Shown here: positions 23,924-32,885 of the stretch, one piece after another
How the letters are laid out: every line of letters begins with the position of its first letter
Position numbering within the stretch: position 1 is the stretch's first letter
Assembly (NCBI GenBank): GCA_024709145.1
Contig: JANJXG010000093.1
Location: 1 to 40,573, forward strand
DNA: 40,573 nucleotides
Source: Bacteroidales bacterium
Lineage (GTDB): Bacteria > Bacteroidota > Bacteroidia > Bacteroidales > F082
Direction of reading: 5' to 3'
Translations under genes and position numbers: made by a program
The notes under the pieces: model-generated
The model's database searches: none
Told to the model about the DNA's origin: nothing
Seen by the model: only the letters and a program-made list of their open reading frames with translations

Positions 23924-24796
23924 ATGAAAAACCACTTACTTATTGCACTTTTATTTGTTTTCGCATCAGCGGCTGTACATGCCCAAAACGACAACATTTC
24001 GCCCTGGACCTCGGCAGGAAAAGTGAGTATCAATTTCTCGCAAAGCCACTTATCAAACTGGTCAGCAGGCGGGCAAAGCTCATTCAATGCCCTGGGTCTG
24101 ATCAATTATAGTTTAAATTACAAGGTTGTGAACCGAATCTGGGAAAATAAACTGGATCTTGCCCTCGGATACAGCCATATTGGTGAAGAAAAACTCATGA
24201 AAACGGATGACCGGATTGAGTTTAACTCTCTCTACGGAATTAATGCCACTGAAAAGCTTTTTTACAGTATTGCTTTTTCGTTCAAATCACAATTTACGGA
24301 CGGTTTTGATTATAAGGTTGACTCAACAACCCCTATTTCCAGGTTCTTTGCTCCGGCTTATGCCACACTTGGTCTGGGTTTAGACTGGAAGCCACTCCCC
24401 TATTTCTCAGCTAACTTTTCACCGCTCACCGGACGTCTTACATTGGTCACCGATCAGGCACTTTCCGATTCAGGCTCGTTTGGTGTCGACGCCGGCCAAA
24501 CCGCACGGTTTGAACTCGGCGCTAAAGCATGGGTTAAGTTTGAAAAAGAGATTTTTAAAAATGTCACCCTTGGCACAAAACTTGAGTTGTTTACCGATTA
24601 CCTTAAGAACCCACAAAATGTCGATGTAGATTGGCAGGCACTCGTGAATATGAAAGTCAACAAATGGCTTAATGCCAATATTTCCACACATCTCATTTAT
24701 GATGATGACATCAAAATCACCGACAAGGACGGCAAAAAAGGGCCACGTACTCAGTTTAAAGAAGTTTTAAGTATTGGGCTTAGCTATGCATTTTAA
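23924..24796 (+). CDS. DUF3078 family, probable outer-membrane beta-barrel
   Basis: The 290-residue product has a signal peptide (1-20, ending VHAQ) and the DUF3078 pattern: WTSAGKVSINFSQSHLSNWSAGGQSS (26-51), NALGLINYSLNYK, WENKLDLALGYSHIGE and a C-terminal EVLSIGLSYAF ending in an aromatic residue, as in outer-membrane barrels. The family is widespread in Bacteroidota and has no established function. It ends directly against the ATG of the phosphoesterase gene (stop TAA immediately followed by ATG), so the two are probably coupled. Confidence 0.85.
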   Translation: MKNHLLIALLFVFASAAVHAQNDNISPWTSAGKVSINFSQSHLSNWSAGGQSSFNALGLINYSLNYKVVNRIWENKLDLALGYSHIGEEKLMKTDDRIEFNSLYGINATEKLFYSIAFSFKSQFTDGFDYKVDSTTPISRFFAPAYATLGLGLDWKPLPYFSANFSPLTGRLTLVTDQALSDSGSFGVDAGQTARFELGAKAWVKFEKEIFKNVTLGTKLELFTDYLKNPQNVDVDWQALVNMKVNKWLNANISTHLIYDDDIKITDKDGKKGPRTQFKEVLSIGLSYAF

Positions 24797-25318
24797 ATGA
24801 AAAAAATAGGTCTATTGTCAGACACCCACGGATTCATCCATCCGCGGGTGTTTGACTTTTTTTCAGATTGTGATGAAATCTGGCATGCGGGTGACATTGG
24901 AAACATAGATGTATGCGACAAGATTAATGCTTATAAACCTTTAAAAGCAGTATATGGTAATATTGACGGCCACGAGCTGAGGCAAATATATCCTGTTATA
25001 CAACACTTTACATGCGAAAATTTGAAAGTGATGATAACACATATCGCCGGATATCCTGGTAAATATGCAAAAGGTATCAGCCAGATACTTAAGGAAGCGA
25101 AACCAGATCTGTTAATTGCCGGACACTCACACATTCTGAAAGTCATTCCCGACCAGCGAAACAGACTTTTATTTATCAATCCCGGAGCAGCAGGAATTCA
25201 AGGCTTTCACTCCAGCATAACCTTTGTCAGATTTTGCATCAGCGGAAATCAAATTCATGACCTTGAAGTCATGGACATCAATAGAGCCTCGTTATCTGAT
25301 TCGGTCAACCGACCTTAA
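24797..25318 (+). CDS. YfcE/MJ0936-type metallophosphoesterase
   Basis: The 173-residue protein has all metal-binding motifs of the calcineurin-like fold: LLSDTHG (D9, H11), HAGDIGNID (D33), VYGNID, MITHIAG and GHSH. The length fits the YfcE phosphodiesterase subfamily, whose members hydrolyse phosphodiester substrates in the cytoplasm; the natural substrate is unknown. It starts at the base after the DUF3078 stop. Its last 27 bases overlap the 3' end of the convergent DUF4293 gene. Confidence 0.93.
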   Translation: MKKIGLLSDTHGFIHPRVFDFFSDCDEIWHAGDIGNIDVCDKINAYKPLKAVYGNIDGHELRQIYPVIQHFTCENLKVMITHIAGYPGKYAKGISQILKEAKPDLLIAGHSHILKVIPDQRNRLLFINPGAAGIQGFHSSITFVRFCISGNQIHDLEVMDINRASLSDSVNRP

Positions 25319-25762
25319 TAGTTTTATATCACTTTTGATGCCCCTCATGGCAAGAAAAGAAAAAATCAGCACGAAAATCGGAAGAAAAGCGCCGAAATCA
25401 TAATCAGCTTTGGTTAAAGTAAGTTTCTCCAGCGTATTTATGTAAAACAACAACAAGGCGCCTATCAATAAAACCGACAGCAACATATTAATTCTCATGA
25501 TCTTGTATTGGAACTGCAGCTTCTTGAATTGCGTGATACAAATCAATGGAAGAAGAATCAGAGCCACTGTGAAAACCAACAATGGAATTAGGAAAAACCC
25601 ACTAACCAGTGGTTTGGCCTGAGGAAGGTGTTCCCTTAATTGAAAAACGAAGAACTCAAGAGTGTTCTCGGAACCATAAAACCAGGAAACTGGAAAAACA
25701 AAAAGCAGAGCCGCTGATATGATGGCCAAAACCATGTGAACAGACTGAATACGTTGAATCAT
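25292..25762 (-). CDS. DUF4293 family membrane protein
   Basis: The 156-residue protein begins MIQRIQSVHMVLAIISAAL, the DUF4293 signature IQRxQSxxL, and has four hydrophobic segments (about 9-27, 55-76, 88-105 and 120-138). The family is confined largely to Bacteroidota and its function is unknown. It lies next to rho, divergently; the pairing is one I associate with this phylum. A TATCTTTG box (25783-25790) puts the predicted transcript start about 14 bases before the ATG. Its end overlaps the phosphoesterase gene by 27 bases. Confidence 0.88.
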   Translation of the reverse strand: MIQRIQSVHMVLAIISAALLFVFPVSWFYGSENTLEFFVFQLREHLPQAKPLVSGFFLIPLLVFTVALILLPLICITQFKKLQFQYKIMRINMLLSVLLIGALLLFYINTLEKLTLTKADYDFGAFLPIFVLIFSFLAMRGIKSDIKLLRSVDRIR

Positions 25763-25782
25763 ATTGCAAAGATTTTCACCGG

Positions 25783-25790
25783 CAAAGATA
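25783..25790 (-). promoter_or_regulatory. Predicted -7 promoter box for DUF4293 (TATCTTTG)
   Basis: The minus strand reads TATCTTTG, an exact TAnnTTTG match, 20 bases upstream of the ATG at 25762. Confidence 0.55.
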
Positions 25791-25924
25791 GGTAATCACC
25801 GCGAATTTCAATACTGATGTGTGGAATGCCAAAAAATGTGTTTTTAAATAACCAGTATCGACAGGCTATAAGATGATCTGAATAGAAGATATTTTTCATT
25901 TTTATTTTTGATGAAAAAAAATTG

Positions 25925-25932
25925 TACTTTTG
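25925..25932 (+). promoter_or_regulatory. Predicted -7 promoter box for rho (TACTTTTG)
   Basis: TACTTTTG is an exact TAnnTTTG match. It would give rho an untranslated leader of about 100 bases (to 26042), long for this window, which leaves room for autoregulation. A TTTTTG stretch lies upstream at 25905-25910, but its spacing is shorter than usual for a -33 element. Confidence 0.55.
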
Positions 25933-26041
25933 CGATGCATAATTACTAAGGATACCATTTTTTCTATACCCTTCGCAGTGTTTTCAAAGCGCTGTTACTT
26001 TTCGTAAGATTTTCATATTGAATCATTAAATAATCCATCAC

Positions 26042-28117
26042 ATGTACGATATTGTTGAGCTTAATGGTAAGCTTGTCGGTGAATTAAGAGAAATCGCCAA
26101 AGAATTAAACATCCAAAAAGTTGATAAGTTGCTCAAGCAGGATTTGATTTACCAGATCCTTGACCAGCAAGCTCTTATTCCTCAGGCAGTAGTTGCTCCA
26201 CCAAAGCCCAAATTTGAAAAAAGGGCAAAGGATAAGAAACCGGAAAGCAACAAACCACAGCAAAATACGCCAAAATCAGCTGTTGTTAGCGAGACCCCTG
26301 TTGTTGTGGCTGCTCCCGAAACACCCAAAGCTGCAGAGCCTGACAAAGTGGAAACCAATGAGACTGCTTCAAAAGAGGATAATTCAATGCCGGTTAATGA
26401 AGGCATGAAAGAAAAAGCCGCCTTTTCGGAACCTAAAATGAGCTCGGAAGGAAATCAGAAAGACAACAAAGGACATCGTAAAAGGCTCAAGCCTCAAGCA
26501 GCCGCCTCAAGTAATAAAGGATTGACCTTACTTCCGGATGAAGCAATTTCGGGAGTGGCAAATATTACGGAGGAAGCTCCGAAGCCACAAGAATCAGTGA
26601 GACAAGAACCACGACCCTTTTCGAGGCCCACAAATGAACAACAAGGAGGACAAGGTTCATCTGATTTTCAGCGCCAAGGACCCAGGCCGGAACATAAGTT
26701 TCAGCGCCGTGAGCCACAGGATCAGGATCGACGTGATTTCAGACGCAATGATCAGCCGGAACGACGTGAAGAAAAATTTAAAGAAGAAAAGCCAGCCTTC
26801 ACCGAAAGACCTTCCAATGTTGACCGTCAGGCCTATCAGGATCGAGGGGGATATCAGGAACGAGGGGGCTATCAGGACCGCAATCAGCAACCTGAACGTC
26901 AACATCATCAGGATAAACAACAACATCAGGATCAGCAACATAATCAAAGAAGAGAACAGCAGCAACCCAAGCCAAAAAAAGAAGAATTTGCCTTTGAGTT
27001 TGATGGGATCGTTTCGGCAGAAGGCGTTTTAGAGATGATGCCAGACGGATATGGATTCCTTCGCTCATCCGATTACAATTATCTCAACTCACCCGATGAT
27101 ATTTATGTTTCTCAGTCACAAGTTAAGCTCTTTGGCTTAAAGACCGGCGATACCATCAGAGGCACCATCAGGCCTCCAAGAGAAATCGAGAAATATTTTC
27201 CATTGGTAAAAGTTGATTTGATCAACGGAAGATTACCCGAAGAAGTAAGAGACCGAATTCCTTTCGACTTTTTGACCCCACTTTTTCCGGAAGAGAAATT
27301 CAACCTCACCGGTCATGCTGAAAATACCATGTCAACACGCATTATGGACCTATTTGCTCCAATCGGCAAAGGGCAACGCGGTTTGATCGTGGCTCAACCT
27401 AAAACAGGTAAAACAGTGTTGCTGAAAGAAGTTGCCAATGCAATCGCTAAAAATCATCCCGAAGCTTACCTTATTATCCTGCTTATCGACGAACGTCCGG
27501 AAGAAGTTACCGACATGGCACGCAGCGTGCGTGCCGAAGTTATCAGTTCAACCTTTGATGAACCTGCTGAAAAACATGTGAAAATTGCGAACATAGTACT
27601 GGAAAAGGCAAAAAGACTTACTGAATGCGGACATGATGTTGTCATTCTGCTTGATTCAATCACCCGCCTGGCCCGCGCATACAACACAGTATCACCCGCC
27701 TCTGGCAAGGTGCTTTCAGGGGGTGTTGAGGCCAATGCCCTACAAAAGCCAAAACGCTTTTTTGGTGCTGCCCGTAAGATCGAGAACGGTGGATCGCTCA
27801 CAATCATTGCAACAGCACTGATCGACACCGGATCAAAGATGGATGAGGTCATTTTTGAAGAGTTCAAAGGCACTGGAAATATGGAACTACAGCTTGACCG
27901 TCGCCTTGCCAACAAGAGAATCTGGCCGGCCATTGACATTGTATCTTCGAGTACCCGTCGGGAAGATTTATTGCTCGATAAGGACACCATGCAACGTGTA
28001 TGGATCTTAAGAAACCACCTCGCAGATATGACACCAATTGAGGCCATGGAGTTTCTGAAAGACAAAATGCGGTACACGCAAACCAACGAAGAGTTTCTCA
28101 TTTCAATGAATGGTTAA
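26042..28117 (+). CDS. rho: Transcription termination factor Rho with long disordered insertion
   Basis: The 691-residue protein is far longer than E. coli Rho (419). It has the Rho_N helical domain (1-50; [14 protein letters not shown]), then about 265 residues of low complexity rich in Gln, Arg, Glu, Lys and Pro, then the RNA-binding cold-shock domain (about 316-420; [23 protein letters not shown]). The hexameric ATPase follows, with P-loop [12 protein letters not shown] (about 452), Walker [17 protein letters not shown] and [31 protein letters not shown]. Rho ends transcripts by translocating along RNA. Long disordered insertions are known in Bacteroidota Rho proteins and support condensate formation in Bacteroides. 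A bidirectional terminator follows it. Confidence 0.97.
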   Translation: MYDIVELNGKLVGELREIAKELNIQKVDKLLKQDLIYQILDQQALIPQAVVAPPKPKFEKRAKDKKPESNKPQQNTPKSAVVSETPVVVAAPETPKAAEPDKVETNETASKEDNSMPVNEGMKEKAAFSEPKMSSEGNQKDNKGHRKRLKPQAAASSNKGLTLLPDEAISGVANITEEAPKPQESVRQEPRPFSRPTNEQQGGQGSSDFQRQGPRPEHKFQRREPQDQDRRDFRRNDQPERREEKFKEEKPAFTERPSNVDRQAYQDRGGYQERGGYQDRNQQPERQHHQDKQQHQDQQHNQRREQQQPKPKKEEFAFEFDGIVSAEGVLEMMPDGYGFLRSSDYNYLNSPDDIYVSQSQVKLFGLKTGDTIRGTIRPPREIEKYFPLVKVDLINGRLPEEVRDRIPFDFLTPLFPEEKFNLTGHAENTMSTRIMDLFAPIGKGQRGLIVAQPKTGKTVLLKEVANAIAKNHPEAYLIILLIDERPEEVTDMARSVRAEVISSTFDEPAEKHVKIANIVLEKAKRLTECGHDVVILLDSITRLARAYNTVSPASGKVLSGGVEANALQKPKRFFGAARKIENGGSLTIIATALIDTGSKMDEVIFEEFKGTGNMELQLDRRLANKRIWPAIDIVSSSTRREDLLLDKDTMQRVWILRNHLADMTPIEAMEFLKDKMRYTQTNEEFLISMNG
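26834..26881 (+). repeat. 18-base tandem repeat inside rho
   Basis: Two full units (26834-26851 and 26852-26869) and a partial third, all starting TATCAGGA, encode successive [12 protein letters not shown] and YQDRN segments in the disordered region of Rho. Repeat-length change would keep the reading frame. Confidence 0.8.
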
Positions 28118-28153
28118 AAAAAGCTCCGGTGGATTTTCACCGGAGTTTTTTTT
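28116..28153. terminator. Bidirectional Rho-independent terminator between rho and mpl
   Basis: CTCCGGTG pairs with CACCGGAG (eight perfect pairs, loop GATTTT). Eight T follow on the plus strand and seven T on the minus strand. It therefore can end both rho and the convergent mpl transcript, whose stop codon at 28152 lies within it. Confidence 0.92.
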
Positions 28154-29507
28154 ATAAACCCATCTTGATTCTCAGTTCTTCAATTCGGAGTCCTCTGAAA
28201 CTCCCGGAACTCATCAAAGCGATTACTACAGGAAATTCTATCATTGACTGAAGTAAATTCAATAGCGCATCTGGTTCAGAAACAACTTCCAAATCAGCTT
28301 GTGCAAAAGCCTTTCTGATAACGTCAGGATGCATTAAATCCAGCTTTTTTAGCTCAACAGCATGATGGTCATAAAACACCACAGCATGATCTGCAACTGA
28401 TAGACTATTTGCATATTGATTTATAAAAGAAGCACTTAAGCTACTAAAGGTGTGCAATTCAAAACAAAGGATCAACCGATGCTTCGGATATTTTAACCGC
28501 AGAGCCGCTGCGCTGGCTTTCAACTTGGAAGGTGCATGCGCGAAATCACGATACAAGGCAGCTCCGGGCGATTCTCCCAGACATTCGAGTCTTTTGGACG
28601 CCCCTTTAAATGAAGCCAATGCTTGCAAGACCAGGTCTTTTTTGAGACCCATTTGAACGCAAACAGCTACCGCAGCTGCCAGATTTGACATATTGTGCAC
28701 GCCAAAAACCTCCACAGCAATCGGTTTTCCATCCTCAGTGATAATACTTGTTTTTTCATCTTCAACAACAAAAGGATGTGTTTTGTAAGGCAATTTTTCG
28801 CAGTCAGCTTCATCAACCAGCTTAACCACCTCTTGATCTTCAGTATTATAAATTAGGCAACCGTCAGGTTCTATGGCCTGAATAAACAATCGGAATTGGT
28901 CAAGATAGGTTTCAAAAGTTGGAAATACATTTATGTGATCCCAACCAATACCACTCACCAGAGCGATGTGTGGCTTGTAATGTAAAAACTTAGGTCGCCT
29001 ATCAAGCGGAGAGGTAAGATATTCATCTCCTTCCAAAACAATCCATTCGGCATCATCGCTGAGTCGAACCATTACATCGAATCCATCGAGCTGAGCACCA
29101 ACCATATAATCAACTGTCAGGCCAGCCTGATTCATAACATGCAGAATCATTGACGTAATGGTAGTTTTCCCGTGACTACCGCCAATCACAACCCTCTTTT
29201 TTGTTTTTGACTGCTCATAAAGATACTCTGGATAGGAAAAAATCCTTAGATTAAGTTCCTGAGCCCTGATAAGTTCAGGATTATCAGCCCGGGCATGCAT
29301 ACCCAGAATAACAGCATCGAGATCGGATGAAATCTTTTCAGGAAACCAACCCCAAGATGCAGGTAAAAGGCCGTGAGCAGCAAGTCGTGAAGCAGAAGGT
29401 TCAAAAATTTCATCATCTGAACCGCTAACAACATAATGTTCTAGGTGTAAAGCAATCGCCAGGTTATGCATTGCACTTCCTCCGATCGCGATAAAGTGAA
29501 CTTTCAT
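28152..29507 (-). CDS. mpl: UDP-N-acetylmuramate:L-alanyl-gamma-D-glutamyl-meso-diaminopimelate ligase (Mpl-type Mur ligase)
   Basis: Mpl reattaches recycled murein tripeptide to UDP-MurNAc. The protein (451 residues) starts MKVHFIAIGGSAMHNLAIAL with the first Mur domain, has the ATP loop GGSHGKTT (109-116), the central domain EGDEYLTSPLDRRPKFLHY, and the C-terminal YRDFAHAPSK stretch. The SAMHN and DDEIFEP texts favour Mpl over MurC. I chose the ATG at 29507: a TATCTTTG box lies at 29521-29528, downstream of the alternative ATG at 29540, so that codon should not be in the transcript. It ends inside the bidirectional terminator shared with rho. Confidence 0.9.
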   Translation of the reverse strand: MKVHFIAIGGSAMHNLAIALHLEHYVVSGSDDEIFEPSASRLAAHGLLPASWGWFPEKISSDLDAVILGMHARADNPELIRAQELNLRIFSYPEYLYEQSKTKKRVVIGGSHGKTTITSMILHVMNQAGLTVDYMVGAQLDGFDVMVRLSDDAEWIVLEGDEYLTSPLDRRPKFLHYKPHIALVSGIGWDHINVFPTFETYLDQFRLFIQAIEPDGCLIYNTEDQEVVKLVDEADCEKLPYKTHPFVVEDEKTSIITEDGKPIAVEVFGVHNMSNLAAAVAVCVQMGLKKDLVLQALASFKGASKRLECLGESPGAALYRDFAHAPSKLKASAAALRLKYPKHRLILCFELHTFSSLSASFINQYANSLSVADHAVVFYDHHAVELKKLDLMHPDVIRKAFAQADLEVVSEPDALLNLLQSMIEFPVVIALMSSGSFRGLRIEELRIKMGL

Positions 29508-29520
29508 ACGGTATTTTTTG

Positions 29521-29528
29521 CAAAGATA
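29521..29528 (-). promoter_or_regulatory. Predicted -7 promoter box for mpl (TATCTTTG)
   Basis: The minus strand reads TATCTTTG, an exact TAnnTTTG match, with the mpl ATG 14 bases downstream. It decides the start codon, because the upstream ATG at 29540 lies before the box. Confidence 0.6.
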
Positions 29529-29583
29529 ATCCGAAGCCATGTACAGCCATGTAAAAATGGACCAATCCTCCGCTTCATTTTTT

Positions 29584-29591
29584 TATCTTTG
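29584..29591 (+). promoter_or_regulatory. Predicted -7 promoter box for the APS reductase gene (TATCTTTG)
   Basis: TATCTTTG, an exact TAnnTTTG match, 29 bases before the ATG at 29621. Confidence 0.55.
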
Positions 29592-29620
29592 CGATCGTAT
29601 TAATTATTATCAAACCATTT

Positions 29621-30334
29621 ATGCATCAAGAAATCATTGACAAACTTAATACTGAACTTGAAACTGCTGAACCGCAGAAAATTCTTCTGTCGGTTTTCCA
29701 AACTTTTAATGACAAAGTTGGATTTGCTAGTAGCTTTGGTATGGAGGACCAGGTAATTACAGCCATGATCGCTGAGGTATGCCCGCAAATGCCGGTGTTC
29801 ACACTCGACACCGGACGACTGTTTCCTGAAACATATGATCTCATTGAAAAAACGAATGCCCGCTACAAGCTTCAAATAAAGGTATATTTTCCCGATCAGA
29901 TAGCTGTTGAAAGCATGGTTAATACATTGGGTATTAACCTATTCTACGATAGTGTCGAAAACCGGAAACACTGTTGTGGTGTTCGCAAAACCCTGCCCCT
30001 GAAGCGTGCATTAAGCGGGCTGTCAGCCTGGGTTACCGGACTTAGACGTTCGCAATCCGTTACCAGAACAAACCTTCAGGTAATAGAATGGGACGAAGCA
30101 AACGGCCTTATTAAGGTAAATCCACTGATAAACTGGAGTGAAGACGAAGTAAAGAATTATATCAGTCTTCACAAAATTCCATACAACACCTTGCATGACA
30201 AGGGATTCCCCAGTATTGGCTGTCAACCCTGTACACGCGCCATCGGCCCCGGCGAAGACATCAGGGCAGGCCGCTGGTGGTGGGAATTGCCAGAGCAAAA
30301 AGAATGTGGTTTGCATCAAACCAAAGGTAATTGA
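29621..30334 (+). CDS. cysH: Assimilatory APS (adenylyl-sulfate) reductase, iron-sulfur type
   Basis: The 237-residue protein has the nucleotide-binding SFGMEDQ loop (38-44), LDTGRLFPETY (62-72) and VTGLRRSQS (138-145). The cysteine pairs C118/C119 (KHCCGVRK) and C201/C204 (GCQPC) form the CC...CXXC set that holds a 4Fe-4S cluster in APS reductases, and the catalytic C229 sits in the terminal ECGLH motif. The cluster cysteines point to adenylyl sulfate rather than PAPS as substrate. It reduces activated sulfate to sulfite. No sulfate adenylyltransferase or sulfite reductase gene lies in the window; the next gene is an unrelated dehydrogenase. Confidence 0.94.
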   Translation: MHQEIIDKLNTELETAEPQKILLSVFQTFNDKVGFASSFGMEDQVITAMIAEVCPQMPVFTLDTGRLFPETYDLIEKTNARYKLQIKVYFPDQIAVESMVNTLGINLFYDSVENRKHCCGVRKTLPLKRALSGLSAWVTGLRRSQSVTRTNLQVIEWDEANGLIKVNPLINWSEDEVKNYISLHKIPYNTLHDKGFPSIGCQPCTRAIGPGEDIRAGRWWWELPEQKECGLHQTKGN

Positions 30335-30394
30335 CTTTGTTTAACCAACCGAATGAGCGATCTATTTTGAAAGTTTTTTTATATACTTGCATCC

Positions 30395-32818
30395 ATGAAA
30401 AAAGAAACTGCTGACCTATTAAAATCACTCGATATTGACAAGGAAGAGATTCTGAAAGACTATCAAACAGCGCTTGAAAGCAGGCATGCCAGTTTGATTG
30501 GACGAAGGGAAGTGCTGACAGGTAAGGCGAAGTTTGGTATTTTCGGCGATGGAAAAGAAATACCTCAGCTTGCCATGGCAAAGGTTTTTGAGGAGGGAGA
30601 CTGGCGTTCGGGTTATTACAGAGACCAGACCTTTATGCTTGCCGCAGGCATGGTTACACTCGAAGAGCTCTTTGCTCAGCTTTACGGGGATACTGACTTA
30701 GCTGCCAATCCTGGTAATGGCGGTCGTTTAATGAACAATCATTTTGCTTCACGTTCACTTGATGAAAATGGCGATTGGAAGGATTTAACGAAACAAAAAA
30801 ATTCCTCAGCTGACACCTCTCCTACAGCAAGTCAGATGCTTCGCTTGCTGGGATTGGCTCAGGCCTCGAAGCATTATCGTGAAAATGAGCAACTTCATCA
30901 ATTTACGCAATATTCGATCAAGGGAAATGAAGTTGCATTTGGTACCATTGGAGATGCCTCAACCTCTGAAGGACATTTTTTTGAAGCCTTTAATGCTGCA
31001 GGTGTTTTGCAGATTCCAATGGCAATCTCTGTTTGGGATGACGGATGGGGAATTTCCGTTCCCAATTCTGTACAAACCACCAAATCAAATATATCTGAAA
31101 TCCTCAAAGGCTTCAAAAAAGAAGCCCATACCAACGGATATTATATCTATCAGGCCCCGGCCTGGAATTATCCAAAACTAATTGAGATTTATCGTGAGGG
31201 AATAAAAAAATGCCGGGAAGAGCATGTGCCTGTTCTGTTTCATATTACAGAATGTACTCAACCTCAGGGTCATTCAACATCCGGATCACATGAGCGATAC
31301 AAAACCAAAGAACAGCTTAACTGGGAACAGGAACAAGATGGCATCATCAAATTCAGGGAGTGGATCCTTGAAAATAACATCGCCACGCCTGAAATTATTC
31401 ACAAGCTGGAGCAAGCTGCTGAAAAAAACGCACGCGAAGCCAGGAAAAATGCCTGGAATCATTTCCAGGATCCTTTAACACAAAAACGTGATGAGTTTTT
31501 GAAATTGGTTGATGTTACCACCTGCAATTGTGCAAAAACGGCGAAAATTGAATCCATAAAACTCGACCTTTCAAGACTTGGAGAACCAATACGAAAAGAC
31601 ATCATTGCCTCGGCGCGACAAATCCTTCGCCTGATCTGCAATGCTTGTTCCAACCCGGAAAATTCGCTTAAAACAAATGTTACCAAATGGTTAGCAAATG
31701 AGATGAATGAAGGTCACGAACGGTACAGTTCACACCTTTACAGCCAGTCGAAAAATTCAGCCATGCTTGTGAATCCTGTTCCACCTGAATATGATGCAAG
31801 TTGTCCGCTCGTACCGGGAAGAGAGATACTAAGAGATAATTTTGATAGGATATTTGAAACCAATCCATTAGTAATGGCATTTGGAGAGGATGTCGGAAAA
31901 ATTGGCGGCGTTAACCAAACCTATGAAGGTCTTCAGGAAAAATATGGTAATCTGAGAATCAGTGATACCGGTATACGCGAAGCGACCATTATGGGACAAG
32001 CAATAGGATTGGCTCTCAGAGGACTCAGACCAATAGCAGAAATTCAGTATTTCGACTACCTTCTCTATGCCCTGCAAGCAATCAGTGACGATCTGGCAAC
32101 TACGCACTACCGAACAAAAGGCGGTCAAAAGTCACCGGTTATTATCAGCACACGCGGGCACAGGCTCGAAGGAATCTGGCATGCAGGCTCTCCCCTTAGC
32201 ATGGTAATTAATTCCATTCGTGGTGTTTATGTTGCAGTACCTCGTAATATGACACAGGCAGCAGGTTTTTATAATACATTTCTTTCTTCCGATGAGCCTG
32301 CTCTTATCATCGAACCGCTTAACGGATACAGACTCAGAGAAAAGAAACCACTGAATCTTGGCAAATTCAATGTTGCACCCGGCATTCCTGAAATTCTTAA
32401 AAATGGTAAAGACATTACACTTGTGACTTACGGCTCCTGTGTAAGAATTGCTCAGGATGCGATCTCTCAGCTTCAGGAATTTGGAATTGATGTTGAACTT
32501 ATTGATGTTCAAACACTTATACCTTTTGATGTAAATCAGATCATCGTTAATTCACTTAAGAAAACCAATAAAATTCTATTTTTCGATGAGGATGTGCCTG
32601 GAGGTGCTACTAGTTTTATGATGCAACAAGTGATTGAGGTCCAGGGTGGTTTTCAATTCCTTGATGCCGAGCCAAAAACCCTCACTGCCAAAGATCATCG
32701 TGCAGCCTATGCCACCGATGGTGATTATTTTTCGAACCCAAATGCAGAGGATGTTTTTGACACCATCTACAATATGATGCACGAATACACACCTTCTAAA
32801 TTCCCTAAGATATTTTAA
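30395..32818 (+). CDS. Fused 2-oxoacid dehydrogenase E1 alpha and beta (branched-chain type)
   Basis: This 807-residue protein joins both E1 subunits of a thiamine-diphosphate-dependent 2-oxoacid dehydrogenase. Residues about 20-400 are E1 alpha (YYRDQTFMLAAGM, GTIGDASTSEGHFFEAFN with G186-D187 of the cofactor motif, and WDDGWGIS). Residues about 455-805 are E1 beta (VMAFGEDVGKIGGVNQTYEGL, ISDTGIREATIMGQAIGLAL, VTYGSCVRIAQDA, FFDEDVPGGATSFMMQ). The joining stretch (about 375-450) is a helix-rich linker with several cysteines. Likely substrates are branched-chain 2-oxoacids, but pyruvate-like acids cannot be excluded. E2 and E3 genes are not in the window. Confidence 0.9.
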   Translation: MKKETADLLKSLDIDKEEILKDYQTALESRHASLIGRREVLTGKAKFGIFGDGKEIPQLAMAKVFEEGDWRSGYYRDQTFMLAAGMVTLEELFAQLYGDTDLAANPGNGGRLMNNHFASRSLDENGDWKDLTKQKNSSADTSPTASQMLRLLGLAQASKHYRENEQLHQFTQYSIKGNEVAFGTIGDASTSEGHFFEAFNAAGVLQIPMAISVWDDGWGISVPNSVQTTKSNISEILKGFKKEAHTNGYYIYQAPAWNYPKLIEIYREGIKKCREEHVPVLFHITECTQPQGHSTSGSHERYKTKEQLNWEQEQDGIIKFREWILENNIATPEIIHKLEQAAEKNAREARKNAWNHFQDPLTQKRDEFLKLVDVTTCNCAKTAKIESIKLDLSRLGEPIRKDIIASARQILRLICNACSNPENSLKTNVTKWLANEMNEGHERYSSHLYSQSKNSAMLVNPVPPEYDASCPLVPGREILRDNFDRIFETNPLVMAFGEDVGKIGGVNQTYEGLQEKYGNLRISDTGIREATIMGQAIGLALRGLRPIAEIQYFDYLLYALQAISDDLATTHYRTKGGQKSPVIISTRGHRLEGIWHAGSPLSMVINSIRGVYVAVPRNMTQAAGFYNTFLSSDEPALIIEPLNGYRLREKKPLNLGKFNVAPGIPEILKNGKDITLVTYGSCVRIAQDAISQLQEFGIDVELIDVQTLIPFDVNQIIVNSLKKTNKILFFDEDVPGGATSFMMQQVIEVQGGFQFLDAEPKTLTAKDHRAAYATDGDYFSNPNAEDVFDTIYNMMHEYTPSKFPKIF

Positions 32819-32859
32819 CTAATTGATATAGTGTTATTTAGTTAGTTATTTTCTTTTTA

Positions 32860-32867
32860 TAACTTTG
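32860..32867 (+). promoter_or_regulatory. Predicted -7 promoter box for the LpxR-like gene (TAACTTTG)
   Basis: TAACTTTG is an exact TAnnTTTG match ending 18 bases before the ATG at 32886. A longer frame starting at TTG 32865 would overlap this box, so the ATG is preferred. Confidence 0.6.
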
Positions 32868-32885
32868 CAGGCTCAACACATTTGT

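Noticed and set aside
26634-27032. 132-codon frame overlapping rho on the same strand
   Set aside because: It is produced by the low-complexity repeat region of rho read in another frame; no independent start or family match.
27466-28101. 211-codon frame antisense to the rho ATPase domain
   Set aside because: Serine- and arginine-rich shadow of a highly conserved gene; no start signal.
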